64,000 nt of DNA, from contig NZ_KB899538.1 of assembly GCF_000378305.1 (NCBI RefSeq), positions 1,458,001 to 1,522,000 on the forward strand, read 5' to 3'. The stretch comes from Thioalkalivibrio sp. ALJ12. Its GTDB lineage: Bacteria > Pseudomonadota > Gammaproteobacteria > Ectothiorhodospirales > Ectothiorhodospiraceae. Below the pieces are notes generated by a model. That model was not told the DNA's origin. It searched no databases and saw only the letters and a program-made list of their open reading frames with translations. Every line of letters starts with the position of its first letter. The first letter of the stretch is position 1. Positions 36,874-45,823 of the stretch are shown here, piece by piece. A program made the translations under genes and the position numbers.

Positions 36874-37928
36874 TGATCTCCTCCGGCCACGATCTCTCCA
36901 TGCAGGCACGCTCGGCGCTGGCCAGCGACCCGAGCGGCCTGCGTGACCTCGGGCGCGCCGCCCAGGGAGGCGGGGACGAGGCGCTGGAGGCGGTCGCACG
37001 CGAGTTCGAGGCGATGCTGATCGGCCAGATGCTCAAGCAGATGCGCGAGGCCTCGCTGGGCGACGGACTGTTCGACAACGAGCAGAGCAAGATGTACCTC
37101 GAGATGCAGGACCAGGAATTCGCCAAGGCCATGAGTCAGGGCGACGGGATTGGACTGCGCGAGGTACTGATGCAGCAGCTGTCGCAGCAGAGCCAGCCGC
37201 AGGACGGGCAGGGTCTCCGGGATCCCGAGCGGCTGGCGTCCCTGGATCTCCCGCAACGCCGGGGTGACCTGAATTTCCGGCGCCTGTCCGACGAACAACG
37301 CGAACTCGAGCCCGTCGCGCCCGTGCGTCCTGCACAAAGCGACACGGGGGCTGGAGCCGGTGAGCTCCAACGGCTGGGCGGTGCGCCGAGCCCGCTGGCG
37401 ATCGACTGGCCGCCACGCGACCCGTCCGAGTTTGTTGCGACACTGGAACCCCTGGCACGGGAAGCGGCTGCCGACCTGGGCGTGGAGCCCGGCATCCTGC
37501 TGGCGCAAAGCGCCCTGGAGACCGGCTGGGGACGGCACGTGCCCTCGCGCGAGAACGGCCAGCCAAGCTTCAACCTGTTCGGCATCAAGGCCGACTCCCG
37601 CTGGGAGGGGGATCAGGTCGCCGTGGGTACTCTGGAGTACCGTGATGGCGTGGCCCAGCGCGAGCAGGCACGTTTCCGCGCGTACGCCGATCCGGCGGAT
37701 TCCTTCGCCGACTACGTCGACTTTATCCGCAACAATCCGCGCTATCACCGCGCCCTTCAGGCTGGCGACGATGTCCAGTACATCCGTGAGCTGCAGGCCG
37801 CCGGCTACGCGACCGACCCCGCCTATGCGGACAAGGTGCTGCGGGTACGCGATCAGCTGTCGGGCTACGTGAATCCGGAGCCGACTCAAGCATTGGCCGA
37901 GCCGGCCGTTACCCGAAACGAGGGGTAG
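36873..37928 (+). CDS. flgJ: Flagellar rod-capping muramidase FlgJ
   Basis: 351 residues with two domains. The N-terminal rod-binding part (about 25-105) has AREFEAMLIGQMLKQMREAS and LFDNEQSKMYLEMQDQEFAK. The C-terminal glucosaminidase domain (about 190-335) has GILLAQSALETGWGRH with the catalytic Glu, then FNLFGIKAD and YVDFIRNNPRYHRAL. The linker is Pro/Gly-rich. This fused form is typical of gamma- and betaproteobacteria. It opens the cell wall for the growing rod. Confidence 0.96.
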   Translation: MISSGHDLSMQARSALASDPSGLRDLGRAAQGGGDEALEAVAREFEAMLIGQMLKQMREASLGDGLFDNEQSKMYLEMQDQEFAKAMSQGDGIGLREVLMQQLSQQSQPQDGQGLRDPERLASLDLPQRRGDLNFRRLSDEQRELEPVAPVRPAQSDTGAGAGELQRLGGAPSPLAIDWPPRDPSEFVATLEPLAREAAADLGVEPGILLAQSALETGWGRHVPSRENGQPSFNLFGIKADSRWEGDQVAVGTLEYRDGVAQREQARFRAYADPADSFADYVDFIRNNPRYHRALQAGDDVQYIRELQAAGYATDPAYADKVLRVRDQLSGYVNPEPTQALAEPAVTRNEG

Positions 37929-37931
37929 ACC

Positions 37932-37988
37932 ATGTCGCAGACACGTAAATCCAGCTGGGCGAGCCTGACCGGGAGGGGCGGGGTATGA
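37932..37988 (+). CDS. Possible 18-codon leader ORF coupled to flgK
   Basis: ATG at 37932 begins MSQTRKSSWASLTGRGGV and stops at a TGA that overlaps the flgK ATG (GTATGAG). It fills the whole flgJ-flgK gap. Its stop-start overlap would allow re-initiation at flgK, and GGGAGGGGCGGGG inside it provides the flgK ribosome site. Whether it is translated is unknown. Chance is possible for such a short frame. Confidence 0.3.
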   Translation: MSQTRKSSWASLTGRGGV

Positions 37989-39925
37989 GTGTCTCCGGTA
38001 TTGGGACCTCCGCGCTGCTGGCGTTTCAGCGCGCGATCGGCACGACCAGCAACAATATCGCCAACTCCGCGACCGAGGGCTACAGCCGTCAGCGCACGGA
38101 GCTGGGCAACCTGAACCCGCAGTTCCTGGGTGGCTCGTATCAGGGGCAGGGGGTCGGCGTGGATGCCATCCGGCGCATCTCGGATGACTTCGTCAACACC
38201 CAGCTGCGCACCAGCATCTCCGAGCAGTCCAACGCCCAGGCGAAGGCGGATCTCGCCGGACGGATCGACAACCTGCTGGCGGACGAGGCCAGTGGCCTGG
38301 CGCCGGTCTTGCAGGGGTTCTTTGATGCCGCCTCCGACGTGGCCAATGATCCGACCTCCAATGCTGCACGCACGGTGTTCCTGACCGAGGCCGAGTCGCT
38401 GGCCGAGCGCTTCAAGGCCATCGACGGGCGCCTGGAGGAGCAGCGGCGCATCCTGAATGGGCAGATCGAGACCAACGTCAAGGAGATCAACCAGCTCGCC
38501 GAATCGCTGGCGGGCCTCAACCGCGAGATCGTTGCCAAGAGCACCCAGGGCACACCGAACGACCTGCTGGACCAGCGCGACCGTGTGCTGAACCAGCTGG
38601 CGGAGAAGATCGACGTCACCACGGTCGAGCAGGACGACGGCGCGCTGAATGTGTTCATCGGCAATGGTCAGGCGCTGGTGCTGGGCGGAACCAACCAGTC
38701 GCTGGTGGCCGAATCCTTCTCCGGGGACCCGGGCAAGTTAGAGGTCGGTATTCAGTCGGGCAGTGGGGTAGCGAATGTGACTCGCTTCCTGCAGGGCGGT
38801 GAGCTCGGGGGGCTGCTGGAGATTCGCGACTCGGTCATCGACCCCGCGCAGAACACCCTGGGTCAGATCGCCACTCAGTTGGGACAGGCCTTCAACGAGC
38901 AGAACGCCCAGGGTCTCGATGCCGATGGCCAGATCGGGGGCGACATCTTCGGGATCGGCGAACCCGCAGTATGGGGACGTTCCAGTAACGCCGAGAGTGG
39001 TGTCCCGGGCGTTGAGATCGCTGACGCCGACCGGCTGACCACATCCGACTACCGTCTGCGCGTAAACAGCGACGAGGAGTTCGAACTACTGCGGCTGCCG
39101 GGCAATCAGGTGGTGGAGATGGAAGACCTCGGCGACGGTCGCTTCCGAGCCGACGGCATGATCATCGACGTAAACGAGCTCGATAATCCCGATGACCCCA
39201 CGGAGGGCGACAACTGGCTGATCCAGCCGACCCGCAATGGCGCGCGCGACCTCGAAGTCGTCTTGGATGACCCGGCCGGGATCGCCGCAGCTGCAGCTCT
39301 CCCAGAGGCGACTGTTGCCGACGGGGATGACTGGAGCGGTACGGTAGATGCCCTCGAAGTTGCCGACGGGTTTGATCCATCCTTGCTGGACAGCGCGGCC
39401 ACTATCGTTATCGATAGCGATACTGACGAATACGTGGTCGAGGACGCCGATGGCAACGAGATTGGCCGGGGGGCAGTGAATGGTGGGGATGCGGTCACAA
39501 TTGAGACTGAGCATGGCTGGTCGATCACGCTCAGCGGTGAGCCCGGTCCGGATGACCAATTGACCATCGGGCTCGACCGCGACCGGCCGGGGGATAACCG
39601 CAACATGCTCGAGATGGCTGATCTGTCCGAGGCTCGCACAGTTCAGACAGAAGACGGCGAACGTCGTGTACCCGGCTTTGGTGATTCCTACAACAGCCTG
39701 ATCGCGAATGTCGGCACGCGCACGCGACAGGCCAATGTGGCGCTGGACTCCGCGAATGCCCAGCTGGAGCAGGCCAAGGCCCAGCGCGAGTCGATCTCGG
39801 GCGTGAATCTGGATGAAGAGGCCGCCGACCTGATCCGCTACCAGCAGGCCTATCAGGCCGCCGCCCAGGTGATCCAGGTCAGCAATTCGCTGTTCGACAG
39901 CCTGCTGGGCGCGTTCCGCCGTTGA
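37985..39925 (+). CDS. flgK: Hook-filament junction protein FlgK (HAP1)
   Basis: 646 residues. N-terminus GIGTSALLAFQRAIGTTSNN with IANSATEGYSRQRTELG. C-terminus GVNLDEEAADLIRYQQAYQA ending SLFDSLLGAF. The central region (about 340-540) is expanded and strongly acidic (DSDTDEYVVEDADGNE), as expected for a surface protein of a salt-adapted cell. It joins hook and filament and is a FlgN client. Confidence 0.96.
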   Translation: MSVSGIGTSALLAFQRAIGTTSNNIANSATEGYSRQRTELGNLNPQFLGGSYQGQGVGVDAIRRISDDFVNTQLRTSISEQSNAQAKADLAGRIDNLLADEASGLAPVLQGFFDAASDVANDPTSNAARTVFLTEAESLAERFKAIDGRLEEQRRILNGQIETNVKEINQLAESLAGLNREIVAKSTQGTPNDLLDQRDRVLNQLAEKIDVTTVEQDDGALNVFIGNGQALVLGGTNQSLVAESFSGDPGKLEVGIQSGSGVANVTRFLQGGELGGLLEIRDSVIDPAQNTLGQIATQLGQAFNEQNAQGLDADGQIGGDIFGIGEPAVWGRSSNAESGVPGVEIADADRLTTSDYRLRVNSDEEFELLRLPGNQVVEMEDLGDGRFRADGMIIDVNELDNPDDPTEGDNWLIQPTRNGARDLEVVLDDPAGIAAAAALPEATVADGDDWSGTVDALEVADGFDPSLLDSAATIVIDSDTDEYVVEDADGNEIGRGAVNGGDAVTIETEHGWSITLSGEPGPDDQLTIGLDRDRPGDNRNMLEMADLSEARTVQTEDGERRVPGFGDSYNSLIANVGTRTRQANVALDSANAQLEQAKAQRESISGVNLDEEAADLIRYQQAYQAAAQVIQVSNSLFDSLLGAFRR

Positions 39926-39951
39926 ACAGCTGGCAATTCGAGGGAAACCCG

Positions 39952-41181
39952 ATGCGTATCTCCACAACCCAGATCTTCCAGAGCGGGATCAACCAGATCC
40001 AGGCGGGCCAGGGCGAACTCAACCGCACCTCGCTGCAGCTGGGCTCCGGCAAGCGCATCCTGTCGCCATCGGACGACCCGAGCGGCGCGACCCAGATCAA
40101 CCAGTTCGAGCGCATCATCAAGGCGACCAAGCAGTTCCAGCGCAACATGGAGAACACCCAGCCGCGCATGCAGCAACAGGAATCACTGCTGCAGCAGGGC
40201 ACCGATGCCCTGCAACGTGCGCGCGAGCTGGTCGTCACCGGCAACAACGACAGCCAGACGCGTGAGACCCGCGGGTACCTGGCCGACGAGCTGCGCCAGA
40301 TCCGCGACGGCCTGCTGGATGTTGCCAACACCAAGGATCCCAATGGCGAATACATTTTCGCTGGCACCAAGTCCCAGAATCAGCCCTTCCGGCAGGATGG
40401 CGATGGCGAGATCCGTTACGAAGGGGCTGCGGGTGCGGGGAGTGTGCGCGAGGTGGCCGTTTCGGCCGATCGCAAGATCGCGGTGGGCCATGATGGCGCG
40501 GCCGTGTTCATGGATATCCCGGAGAACGATGGCCGTGTCGGTGCCGAGGTCGTCGAGAACAATGGGTCGCTGGTGCTGGAGAAAACTGGCGTCACGAGTG
40601 TTTCCGACCTGGATGATCGCGAATACAGCATCTCCTTCGACGAGAACGGCGATGGGGGGCTTGTCTACAGCATTACCTATGTCGACGAGGACGGCGGTAC
40701 TGTTTCGCTGGAAGAGGATGTCCCCTATGTATCGGGCGAGTCCATCGAATTCGCCGGCCGCAGCGTGACCATCAGCGGTACGCCCGAGCCGGGTGACGAG
40801 GTGCTATCGCGTCCGGCCGAGAATTTCAGCGTGTTCCAGACGCTGGATCGCATTATCGATGCCCTGGAGCGCAGTGGCGACTCCGCCAGTGCGCGGGCGG
40901 ATCTGGCCAGCGCCAGCAACACCGCACTGGCGGATCTGGATGCCGTGCTTGGTAACTTCAGTGACAAGCGTGCCGAGCTGGGGAGCAAGCTGAAGGCCTT
41001 TGACCAGCAAAAGGACCTCAACGAGGACCGGCTGCTGGATCTGGAAAGCGCGGTGTCGCAGATCCGCGATCTGGACTATGCCGAGGCGATCAGCCGCTTC
41101 AACCAGCAGCAGGTGGCGCTTCAGGCGGCCCAGCAGACCTATACCCAGGTCAACCGGCTCTCCCTGTTCGACTTCATCTAG
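39952..41181 (+). CDS. flgL: Hook-filament junction protein FlgL (HAP3)
   Basis: 409 residues from the ATG at 39952 (MRISTTQIFQSGINQIQ); the ATG 30 bases earlier lacks conservation. Flagellin-like N-terminus with LGSGKRILSPSDDPSGATQI and C-terminus LESAVSQIRDLDYAEAISRF...QTYTQVNRLSLFDFI. The acidic middle part resembles that of FlgK. It completes the junction with FlgK. Last recognised gene of the rod-hook series. Confidence 0.96.
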   Translation: MRISTTQIFQSGINQIQAGQGELNRTSLQLGSGKRILSPSDDPSGATQINQFERIIKATKQFQRNMENTQPRMQQQESLLQQGTDALQRARELVVTGNNDSQTRETRGYLADELRQIRDGLLDVANTKDPNGEYIFAGTKSQNQPFRQDGDGEIRYEGAAGAGSVREVAVSADRKIAVGHDGAAVFMDIPENDGRVGAEVVENNGSLVLEKTGVTSVSDLDDREYSISFDENGDGGLVYSITYVDEDGGTVSLEEDVPYVSGESIEFAGRSVTISGTPEPGDEVLSRPAENFSVFQTLDRIIDALERSGDSASARADLASASNTALADLDAVLGNFSDKRAELGSKLKAFDQQKDLNEDRLLDLESAVSQIRDLDYAEAISRFNQQQVALQAAQQTYTQVNRLSLFDFI

Positions 41182-41266
41182 GCAGAAGCGCCTGCGCACA
41201 CGCGTGGGTGTCTGTGCGACCATATTGCGATCCCCATGAAGCGTCCCCCAGGGACGGAACCGCGCA

Positions 41267-41953
41267 ATGGCCAAATACAACGAACCCTCCGCACCGATCC
41301 AGTACCGCTCCACCGGGCGGCCCCCGCGCTATCTGATCGTCCTGCTGGTGCTCGCGGTCATCTGGGCGGCGTTCTGGGGCGTGGTGATGCTGCAGTCCGG
41401 CGAGCCGAAGCCCGTGACCCTGAGCGAGCAGGAGCAGGTGGAGCTCGAGGCCAAGCTGCAGGCGATCTCTGCACCCGATGCACCGCGCCCCGATCAGGCC
41501 CCCAGTGAGCCGATCATCGACCTCGAGGCGGAAGCGGAGCCGCTGATCCCCGAACTCTACGAAGAGACCGACGAGGCGCGGATCGTCCAGTTCAGCGAAC
41601 GCGAGCTGAATGCCCTGATCGCGCGCGATCCGGACCTGGCCGGCCGGGTGGCGGTCCGCCTGACGCCGGGGCAGGTGAGCACGCGCGTGCGCATCGACGT
41701 GCCGGCGGATGTGCCGCTGATGGGCGGGCGTGTGCTGAACGTGCGCTCCGGTGTGCGCTTCGAGACCGAAGGCGAGGAACTGCGAGCTCGGCTCGTCGGT
41801 GTGTCCGTCGCCGGCATCCCCCTGCCGGATGCGTGGCTGGGCGGCCTGAAAGACGAGGACCTGCTGGCGCTGGAGCCCTTCCAGCACCTGCGCGCGGGGA
41901 TCGAGAGCATCGATGTGCGCGAAGGGGAGCTGGCCCTGCATCTCGCACGCTAG
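41267..41953 (+). CDS. Membrane-anchored protein of unknown function
   Basis: 228 residues. One N-terminal membrane segment (LIVLLVLAVIWAAFWGVVML, about 25-44), an acidic Pro-rich linker, and a C-terminal beta-rich domain from about residue 100 (FSERELNALIARDPDLAG, VSTRVRIDVPADVPLMGGR, FETEGEELRARLVGVSVAG). The pattern of an ELNALIA helix followed by alternating beta strands recalls lipid-binding YpmS/LmeA-like domains, but I would not assign it. It follows flgL by 85 bases on the same strand and could be transcribed with it. Confidence 0.75.
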   Translation: MAKYNEPSAPIQYRSTGRPPRYLIVLLVLAVIWAAFWGVVMLQSGEPKPVTLSEQEQVELEAKLQAISAPDAPRPDQAPSEPIIDLEAEAEPLIPELYEETDEARIVQFSERELNALIARDPDLAGRVAVRLTPGQVSTRVRIDVPADVPLMGGRVLNVRSGVRFETEGEELRARLVGVSVAGIPLPDAWLGGLKDEDLLALEPFQHLRAGIESIDVREGELALHLAR

Positions 41954-41971
41954 CCAGCTCCTGTAGATTGA

Positions 41972-42703
41972 CTACGGGTCGACGCGCAGCGTCTCGCCCC
42001 CCAGCGCTTCGACTTTGGCGCGCACGGTGACGGAAACCGTGGAGGTCCCGGCCTCCAGTGCAGGCTGGCTGGCGGCTTCGTCCATCGCGCGCATCGCCAT
42101 CATCGGCTGCGGGCGGTCATAGCCGCTGTCGACGAGCTCGACTTCCACGGGGCGCAGATGGGTAGCCCCCAGGGAACGTGCCATCGCGCGGGCCTGTTCC
42201 TTCCAGTCGTGCATGGCGGCCTCCAGCAAGGCCTTGCGGTGCTCCTGCTGTGTCTCGCGGCTGAGCGAGAAGCGGATCTGGCCCACGGTGAGTTCGTCTC
42301 CCTGGAGGGCCCCGACCAGCTCGGTCAGGGTCTCGAAGTCGCTACTGACGAGTTCCAGGGTCTGCTGGACCTGCCAGGCTGTGATCTGGCCAGGTTTGTC
42401 GCGGTCGTGGATGGCCTGTGTCGTGTAGCTGCGGGTCGACGCCTCGACCGCGTCGTAGTCTTCCGCGCGAGCCAGGGCCTGTTCCATGCGGCGGTTGACC
42501 GTGTCTGCGGCGTCCCGTGCGTCCGGGGCACGGGCCTGGGCCTGCATCTGGACCGTCATGCGGTCATTCTCCACCTGCTGCTCGGCATGGCCGGAGAGCA
42601 TCAGTGTGGTGTTTCCATCGGCGCTGGCCAGGGCCGGGATCAACAGCAGGGCGCTTAGCCAGAGGCATGCAACAAGGGGACGCAGGGATAGGGTGCGGCT
42701 CAT
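41972..42703 (-). CDS. Periplasmic SIMPL-domain protein (DUF541)
   Basis: 243 residues with a signal peptide (LVACLWLSALLLIPALASA). The SIMPL domain starts with LMLSGHAEQQVENDRMTVQM and contains ARDAADTVNRRMEQALARAE and a repeated alternating strand pattern. Members form oligomeric periplasmic or outer-membrane assemblies linked to oxidative stress, and the molecular role is unclear. It lies 19 bases downstream of egtB on the same strand, so co-transcription with egtC-egtB is possible. Confidence 0.85.
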   Translation of the reverse strand: MSRTLSLRPLVACLWLSALLLIPALASADGNTTLMLSGHAEQQVENDRMTVQMQAQARAPDARDAADTVNRRMEQALARAEDYDAVEASTRSYTTQAIHDRDKPGQITAWQVQQTLELVSSDFETLTELVGALQGDELTVGQIRFSLSRETQQEHRKALLEAAMHDWKEQARAMARSLGATHLRPVEVELVDSGYDRPQPMMAMRAMDEAASQPALEAGTSTVSVTVRAKVEALGGETLRVDP

Positions 42704-42722
42704 GGGATGTTATCCGGTGGGG

Positions 42723-43925
42723 TCAGGGTTCCATCGTACGTGCGAGGCGCACGCCGGCAAAGACATGGCGTTTCTCCGGGGTGAAGAAATTGCGCATGCT
42801 CGGTCGTTTCAGCAGCGGATCGCTCCAGTCGCTGCCGCCGCGCAGGACGTAATGCTGGCCGTCAAACCACGGGGCCGAGTATTCGTTGTAGGGGAACGGG
42901 CGGAATCCGGGATACGGTGCGAACGGATTTCCGCACCACTCCCATACTCGGCCGGTGCCTCGCAGCGATCCCTCGCGCTGAGCATGTTCCCATTCGTGTT
43001 CGTGGGGCAGCCGGGCGCCGGCCCAGCGGGCGAAGGCCTCGGACTCGAAGCGGGATACGCCCACCACCGGGGCATCGGCGTTGCGCTGTACCGTTCCCTC
43101 CGGCAGAACCTGCAGGCCAATGTCGGTCCCGGACCCGCGCCACCCGAGTGGGGCCCGGATGTCGTGGGCGTTGCGCCAGTCCCATCCCTCGCGGCTCCAT
43201 AGTTCGGGGCGGTGATAGCCGGCCTCCTGCATGAAGGCCTGCCACTCCCCGTTGGTGACAGGGTCGCGCCGGATGGCAAAGGGCGCGAGTTCCTTCCCGT
43301 GAACGCCCTTTTCATTGTCGAAGACCAGTACGTCGTCGCTGCCTACGGTGGTGTGCACGGCATCCCATTCGCGCCAGGATTGCGAGGTGATCTCGGGCGC
43401 CTGCAGGCGGGGTTCCGAGTAGCCGGGCTCAGGCCCCTGAAGGCGGGCAAACCAGCGCACCTGAGCCAGGGTCTCCAGGTGCATCGCGTGGTGCTGGGCA
43501 AGGAACCCCGTCAGGTACTCGTCAGCCATCAGCGGGTGGTCGAGGATCTCGGCGTTACGCGCAAGCCAATCGCGATGCCGGAACTGGAGCTCGCGTCCCC
43601 ATCGAGTGAGTCGATCGAGCGCGGGGAGGCGTCCACCCCGGCGCCATTTGGGGCTGAGTTCCGGGAAATAGAGGTCATGCCAGTCCCGCGTGCGGGGTGG
43701 TGGGTGCCCGAGAATACGTTCGCGCAGCCAGACGGCCTCGATGAAGTGGCAGTGGGCGTAGTGCCAGCCGATCGGGCTAAGGTCCGGGTGATACTGGTTA
43801 CGCCAGATTTCGGCGGGTGTGCTTTCCAGTGCAGTGTTCAAGCGCTCGTGCTGACGGGCCAGGTCGTCCAGCAAGGACGAAGAAGAGACGAGGCTTGCTG
43901 GAGGGTCGAATGCTGGGGTGCTCAT
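42723..43925 (-). CDS. egtB: Ergothioneine sulfoxide synthase EgtB
   Basis: 400 residues. The N-terminal DinB-like domain carries the iron-binding His set (GWHYAHCHFIEAVW and LAQHHAMHLETL). The C-terminal FGE-sulfatase domain has HGKELAPFAIRRDPVTNGEW, FESEAFARWAGARLPHEHEW and the end YVLRGGSDWSD...RNFFTPEKRHVFAGVRLA. It joins trimethylhistidine (hercynine) to gamma-glutamylcysteine with O2. Adjacent egtC and divergent egtD support EgtB over the related selenoneine synthase SenA. Confidence 0.92.
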   Translation of the reverse strand: MSTPAFDPPASLVSSSSLLDDLARQHERLNTALESTPAEIWRNQYHPDLSPIGWHYAHCHFIEAVWLRERILGHPPPRTRDWHDLYFPELSPKWRRGGRLPALDRLTRWGRELQFRHRDWLARNAEILDHPLMADEYLTGFLAQHHAMHLETLAQVRWFARLQGPEPGYSEPRLQAPEITSQSWREWDAVHTTVGSDDVLVFDNEKGVHGKELAPFAIRRDPVTNGEWQAFMQEAGYHRPELWSREGWDWRNAHDIRAPLGWRGSGTDIGLQVLPEGTVQRNADAPVVGVSRFESEAFARWAGARLPHEHEWEHAQREGSLRGTGRVWEWCGNPFAPYPGFRPFPYNEYSAPWFDGQHYVLRGGSDWSDPLLKRPSMRNFFTPEKRHVFAGVRLARTMEP

Positions 43926-43940
43926 ATCCGAGTGGAAAGG

Positions 43941-44723
43941 CTAGAGCGCAAGGAGTTCCGGTGGCTCGTCAGGATCCAGGATCAGGATGTGCCCTGAAGG
44001 GACGGGGCGCCAGCGCTCGCGGTCCGTCAGCGGCTCGGAGGCGACGATCACCGAGTCCTCGGGGAAGTCGTCATCGTCGGACGTGTAGTACAGGCTGGGG
44101 CAGGGGCTGTTGATCGCATGGCGGCTGGCGACCAGACGGCGCCCGTCGGACAGGAGGACGTTGAGCAGGGCCATTTCGTCGCCGAGCCAGGTTTCCAGTG
44201 TTGAAAAGGCCTCGCCCAGGGCGCCTTCCAGTGTGGCGTTCTCGTCATCCGCCAGGAACTGGCGGACCAGGGCAAACAGGTATTCAGAATCCGTGGTGCC
44301 CTGGATGCCCGCCTCGATCTCGGGCGTCAGCAGGTTCTCGATCTGGCGGCGGATCTGCGGCCGGAAGCCGCCAATGAGCCCATTGTGGCTGTAGAGCAGC
44401 CCGTCGATGGCGAACGGCTGGGCATTGACGGTGTCGCCCCCGAACCCGGGGGTCGCGCTGCGGATGGCGGAGATCCACAGCGGTTCTTCCAGTGTTTCGG
44501 CGAGTGCTTGCAGGTTCGGGTCCTGCCACAGGGGGTCGGCACGCCGATAGCAGCGTGCGGTGCCGTCCTCGCTGAACCAGCCAAAGCCGAACCCATCCGC
44601 ATTGACGCGGGCGTAAACCAGCTCCTGCGGGGCAATTGCCTGCTCGATCAGATTGTGCGGCGGGTCCAGCAGTATCCGCCTGAGTGCCAGTGGCGGGCCG
44701 AGATAGGCTAGATGGCGACACAT
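43941..44723 (-). CDS. egtC: Ergothioneine class II amidohydrolase EgtC
   Basis: 260 residues beginning M-C-R-H-L-A-Y-L-G, so Cys2 becomes the N-terminal nucleophile after Met removal, as in class II glutamine amidotransferases. Further motifs are NADGFGFGWF, WISAIRSATPGFGGDTVNAQ, YSHNGLIGGF and TDSEYLFALVRQFL. In ergothioneine synthesis it removes the glutamyl group from the EgtB product. It is upstream of egtB by 15 bases on the same strand. Confidence 0.93.
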   Translation of the reverse strand: MCRHLAYLGPPLALRRILLDPPHNLIEQAIAPQELVYARVNADGFGFGWFSEDGTARCYRRADPLWQDPNLQALAETLEEPLWISAIRSATPGFGGDTVNAQPFAIDGLLYSHNGLIGGFRPQIRRQIENLLTPEIEAGIQGTTDSEYLFALVRQFLADDENATLEGALGEAFSTLETWLGDEMALLNVLLSDGRRLVASRHAINSPCPSLYYTSDDDDFPEDSVIVASEPLTDRERWRPVPSGHILILDPDEPPELLAL

Positions 44724-44797
44724 TGGCGCGGGCTCGCGGTTGGGAGGTCGGGAGTTTCATGGTAGCGTGCCGGGAACCCCGAAGCACGGATGTGCCC

Positions 44798-45823
44798 ATG
44801 AATCCCGAGAGTCCTGCCATGTCGCTCCCGGAGCGCTATACCCGTCATGTGGTGCAGGTGCGCGATCCCCATGCGGAGTTGGTAGCGGACTTTTGCAAGG
44901 GCATGCTGGAGGCGCCGCGCTGGCTGCCGCCAAAATACTTCTACGATGCCCGTGGCTCGCAGCTTTTCGATGCCATTTGCGACACGCCCGAGTATTACCC
45001 CACTCGACTTGAATCGGCCCTGCTGGAGTCCCGAGCGACCGAGATCGTCGAGACCTCGGGTGCCCATACGTTGATCGAGCTCGGCAGTGGGACCTCGCGC
45101 AAGACCGAGTACCTGATCGCTGCGTTGAACGAGCGCGTCGACGATCCGTATTACGTCGCCAATGATGTCTGTGGAGAGATCCTCGACGAGGCGGCCGAGC
45201 GACTGCTGGGACGATTCCCGACGCTCGTGATCGAGGCCCTGTGCGGTGACTATCTCGCCGCGCTTTCGGCTCTGCCGACGCTGACACCTGTCCCAATAGC
45301 CCCGCGCCTGTTCACCTTTCTCGGCGGCAGCCTGGGTAATTTCGAGGACGCGGAGGCGATCGCACTGCTGTCGCAGATTCGCGCGGCCATGGGCGCGGAG
45401 GATCGGCTCCTGCTCGGGCTGGATCGGGTCAAGGCTATTCCCGTGCTGGAGGCGGCCTACAACGACGCGGCCGGTGTGACGGCGGCGTTCAATCTGAACC
45501 TGCTGTCCGTCCTCAATCGCGAGTTGGGAGCCGATTTTGATCCCGATGGTTTCCGCCATCGCGCCCCGTTCGTCGAGGCGCATTCACGTATCGAGATGCA
45601 CCTGGTCGCCCAGGGTGATCAGACCGTCCAGGTCTCCGAACCCGCGACCACCCTGCAGTTCGCCGATGGCGAGGCCATTCGCACCGAGATCTCGCGCAAG
45701 TTTACGCGCCCGATGGTGCAGCAACTGCTGTCCGGCGCCGGACTGGCACAGGTGGCGGAGTGGTCGGCGCCGGATGAGGCCTACAGCCTGTTCCTGCTGG
45801 CCCCGGGGGGCGCACAGGCATGA
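44798..45823 (+). CDS. egtD: L-histidine N-alpha-methyltransferase EgtD
   Basis: About 341 residues. Landmarks: LPPKYFYDARGSQLFDAICD, TPEYYPTRLE, the SAM loop TLIELGSGTSRKTEYLI and FTFLGGSLGNFEDAEA. It trimethylates histidine to hercynine, the first step toward ergothioneine. The start is uncertain: ATG 44798 is used here, ATG 44759 has the better Shine-Dalgarno (GGGAG) but leaves little room for a promoter opposite egtC, and ATG 44819 is also possible. Its stop overlaps the sixA start (ATGA). Confidence 0.93.
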   Translation: MNPESPAMSLPERYTRHVVQVRDPHAELVADFCKGMLEAPRWLPPKYFYDARGSQLFDAICDTPEYYPTRLESALLESRATEIVETSGAHTLIELGSGTSRKTEYLIAALNERVDDPYYVANDVCGEILDEAAERLLGRFPTLVIEALCGDYLAALSALPTLTPVPIAPRLFTFLGGSLGNFEDAEAIALLSQIRAAMGAEDRLLLGLDRVKAIPVLEAAYNDAAGVTAAFNLNLLSVLNRELGADFDPDGFRHRAPFVEAHSRIEMHLVAQGDQTVQVSEPATTLQFADGEAIRTEISRKFTRPMVQQLLSGAGLAQVAEWSAPDEAYSLFLLAPGGAQA

